A stretch of 64,000 nucleotides of DNA, taken from the NCBI GenBank assembly GCA_013297725.1, contig JAAFIB010000004.1:1-64000 (forward strand), written 5' to 3'. The notes beneath the pieces were generated by a model. The model saw only the letters and a list, made by a program, of their open reading frames with translations. It ran no database searches and had not been told where the DNA came from. This stretch comes from Sphingomonadales bacterium. GTDB taxonomy: Bacteria; Pseudomonadota; Alphaproteobacteria; Sphingomonadales; Sphingomonadaceae. This document shows, piece by piece, positions 62,191 through 64,000 of this stretch; positions within the stretch are counted from its first letter, which is position 1, and every line of letters begins with the position of its first letter. The position numbers and the translations under genes are program-made.

Positions 62191-62636
62191 AGCAAAAGCA
62201 TCAACGGCTTATCCTTGTCATGGTTGCTTTGGTCGCGTTGATTGGAGCCGCCTTATTGGCCGCGTCTGCGTTGCGCGAAGAGGCGAGCTATTTTTATACA
62301 CCTGCGACTTTGGCCAAAGCGAAAGTTGAACCGGGCAAAGCCATCCGTCTTGGCGGCATGGTGCAAAACGGGTCAATCAAACGTGCGGCTGATGGTGTGA
62401 CGGTCAGCTTCATCGTGCAAGATCGCGATGCGGTGCAAACGGTGTCTTATACCGGGATAACGCCTGACCTGTTTGTCGAGGGATCTGGCGTTGTTGCGGA
62501 CGGCAAATTGGACAAGGGGGGCGTGTTCGTCGCCGAAAGCCTGCTTGCCAAGCATGACGAAAATTACGTTCCGCGGGAATTGAAAGATATCGATATGTCT
62601 GCGGCAGAACACACCAAAGACACCCTCGCCAAATGA
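62187..62636 (+). CDS. ccmE: Heme chaperone CcmE
   Basis: 149 residues, GTG start. One membrane anchor (LILVMVALVALIGAALLAAS), OB-fold (IRLGGMVQNGSIKRAADGVT) and the heme-binding motif LLAKHDENYVP, whose His bonds covalently to heme. It carries heme from CcmC to CcmF. It overlaps ccmD and ccmF by four bases each. Confidence 0.96.
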   Translation: MKQKHQRLILVMVALVALIGAALLAASALREEASYFYTPATLAKAKVEPGKAIRLGGMVQNGSIKRAADGVTVSFIVQDRDAVQTVSYTGITPDLFVEGSGVVADGKLDKGGVFVAESLLAKHDENYVPRELKDIDMSAAEHTKDTLAK

Positions 62637-64000
62637 TTGCCGAACTTGGCCTTGCCGCTTTGTGGCTCGCCGCGACGCTTGCATTGCTGCAGGCTGTTGC
62701 AGGCTTTATGAGCTGGCGCGAAAATGGTGGTGCGTTGACCGCATTGATTAAGCCGGTCGCGGTTGCGCAAGGGGTGCTGTGCCTGATCTCGTTCGGCGCG
62801 TTGTTATACTTGTTTTATGTGACCGATCTATCGGTTCTGCTGGTTGCCTCCAACAGTCATGTCGACAAGCCGATGATCTTCAAAATTGCCGGAACATGGG
62901 GCAATCATGAAGGATCCATGCTGTTATGGCTAACGATCCTGTCACTATCGGGGGCAGCGATTGCCTTGTTTGAAAAGCGGCTGGACCGGCCAACGTTATG
63001 GGCCAGCCTATTTGCGCAAGCATTACTGGCGCTGGGCTTTTTTGCGTTTTTGTTGTTTTCCTCAAACCCGTTTGAACGGTTGAATCCTGCCCCGGAATCT
63101 GGCGCTGGCCTGAATCCATTGCTACAGGACGTCGGTTTAGCGTTCCACCCGCCAACGCTTTACATCGGCTATGTGGGCCTCTCAATCGCGTTCTCCTTTG
63201 CTGTTGGCGCGTTGCTGACTGGCAAAGTCGGCCCCGCATTCGCCCGCGCGATGCGACCTTGGGTATTGCTTGCGTGGATTTTCCTGACCGTTGGAATCGC
63301 GGCGGGCAGCTATTGGGCTTATTACGAACTTGGCTGGGGCGGCTGGTGGTTTTGGGATCCTGTTGAAAACGCCTCTTTGATGCCATGGCTTGCGGCGACT
63401 GCATTGCTGCATTCGGTTGCTGTGCTGGCTGTCCGTGATGCACTGCGTGCATGGACAATCATGCTGGCGCTGGTGGCCTTTGCGATGTCGATGGCGGGCA
63501 CGTTTCTCGTGCGCTCCGGCATATTGACCAGCGTCCATACCTTTGCGGTCGATCCAGAACGCGGGGCGTTTATCCTTGCGCTTTTGCTGTTCTACATTGG
63601 CGGCGCGCTTGCGCTTTTCGGGCTGCGGATTGGTTCAGTACGAGAGGGCAAACAGTTCAATCTGCTAAGCCGTGAAGGCGGCATCGTTGCCAACAATATC
63701 TTCCTGTCGGTAATCCTCGCGGTGGTGCTGGTCGGCACGCTTTGGCCATTGGCAGCGGAGGCGATGGGTGAAAAGATTTCGGTGGGGCCACCCTATTTCA
63801 ATCGCGCGACTGTGCCGATCGGATTGCTGTTGATGCTCGCCCTAATGGTTGGCCCGTTGCTGCGTTGGCGCAGCGATGATGGAGCGCGACTGAAGCGGGT
63901 TATTGTGCCTGCAATGGCGGCGCTGGTGACGGGCATATTGCTATTTGTGCAATGGCCAAGTGCAGGGTTGTTTCCGATCCTGTCGCTCTCTCTTGCAGTG
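62633..64000 (+). CDS. ccmF: Cytochrome c heme lyase CcmF (3'-truncated by window)
   Basis: 456 residues are visible before the window ends; full proteins are about 650. Multiple membrane helices, KIAGTWGNHEGSMLLW near residue 85 and the WWD heme site YELGWGGWWFWDPVENASL are present, with AFHPPTLYIGYVGLSIAF upstream. With CcmH it joins heme to apocytochromes c. It overlaps ccmE in ATGA. Confidence 0.96.
   Translation, partial: MIAELGLAALWLAATLALLQAVAGFMSWRENGGALTALIKPVAVAQGVLCLISFGALLYLFYVTDLSVLLVASNSHVDKPMIFKIAGTWGNHEGSMLLWLTILSLSGAAIALFEKRLDRPTLWASLFAQALLALGFFAFLLFSSNPFERLNPAPESGAGLNPLLQDVGLAFHPPTLYIGYVGLSIAFSFAVGALLTGKVGPAFARAMRPWVLLAWIFLTVGIAAGSYWAYYELGWGGWWFWDPVENASLMPWLAATALLHSVAVLAVRDALRAWTIMLALVAFAMSMAGTFLVRSGILTSVHTFAVDPERGAFILALLLFYIGGALALFGLRIGSVREGKQFNLLSREGGIVANNIFLSVILAVVLVGTLWPLAAEAMGEKISVGPPYFNRATVPIGLLLMLALMVGPLLRWRSDDGARLKRVIVPAMAALVTGILLFVQWPSAGLFPILSLSLAV

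Overview
The window looks like the chromosome of an alphaproteobacterium, most likely a sphingomonad (Sphingomonadales, Sphingorhabdus/Sphingopyxis-like). This is inferred from gene content: a SciP/DUF1153 CtrA inhibitor, an RNase E with an acidic insertion in the S1 domain and a C-terminal GWW motif, a long alanine-rich BamA leader, DUF3297 and DUF4424 proteins, and the gene orders rpsB-tsf-pyrH-frr-uppS-cdsA-dxr-rseP-bamA-skp-fabZ and ccmCDEF. Coding density is high, and no prophage, integrase, intact transposase or CRISPR array is visible.

Layout. 1-10.1 kb: end of an amino-acid permease, a Bcr/CflA-type exporter divergent from dinB, a TetR regulator, an exported amidohydrolase, a small protein coupled to an APH-like kinase, a DUF445 membrane protein and an orphan RND adaptor. 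10.3-18.1 kb: GlsB/YeaQ-like membrane protein, sciP, a structured intergenic stretch, mnmA, and several envelope or unknown proteins (serine hydrolase lipoprotein, DUF3297, a 50-residue membrane protein, DUF4424, a degenerate retropepsin-like protein), then an HI0933-type flavoprotein. 18.1-20.9 kb: an accessory patch bounded by an inverted repeat and a toxin-antitoxin pair, holding a phage-like DNA-binding-type protein and a DUF3883 nuclease-like protein. 20.9-30.3 kb: typA, a three-gene exported operon (TPR protein, monoheme cytochrome-like protein, M15 peptidase-like lipoprotein), an SBF-type transporter with a 3' frameshift, and an ABC exporter divergent from tesA. 30.4-34.6 kb: telA/xpaC-like pair, ScsC-like DsbA protein and an M48-TPR protease. 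34.6-43.8 kb: rne, amiC, dnaX-ybaB, lon. 43.8-48.3 kb: hupB, a 58-residue membrane protein, a degenerate M28-like protein, a lipoprotein, and a gene-poor 1.4 kb region full of short repeats. 48.3-60.2 kb: the translation/lipid/outer-membrane assembly block, rpmE and tRNA-His. 60.2-64 kb: a leucine-type dehydrogenase and the cytochrome c maturation genes ccmC, ccmD, ccmE and a ccmF cut by the window end.

The main working units are the envelope block (uppS and cdsA for lipid precursors, rseP for the envelope stress response, bamA and skp for outer-membrane protein assembly, fabZ for fatty acids), the RNA and protein turnover genes (rne, lon) and cytochrome c maturation. The least explained parts are the exported TPR/cytochrome/M15 operon, the DUF3883-toxin-antitoxin patch, a structured element between sciP and mnmA, the repeat-rich region before rpsB, and five inverted-repeat hairpin elements, four of them inside or next to housekeeping operons.
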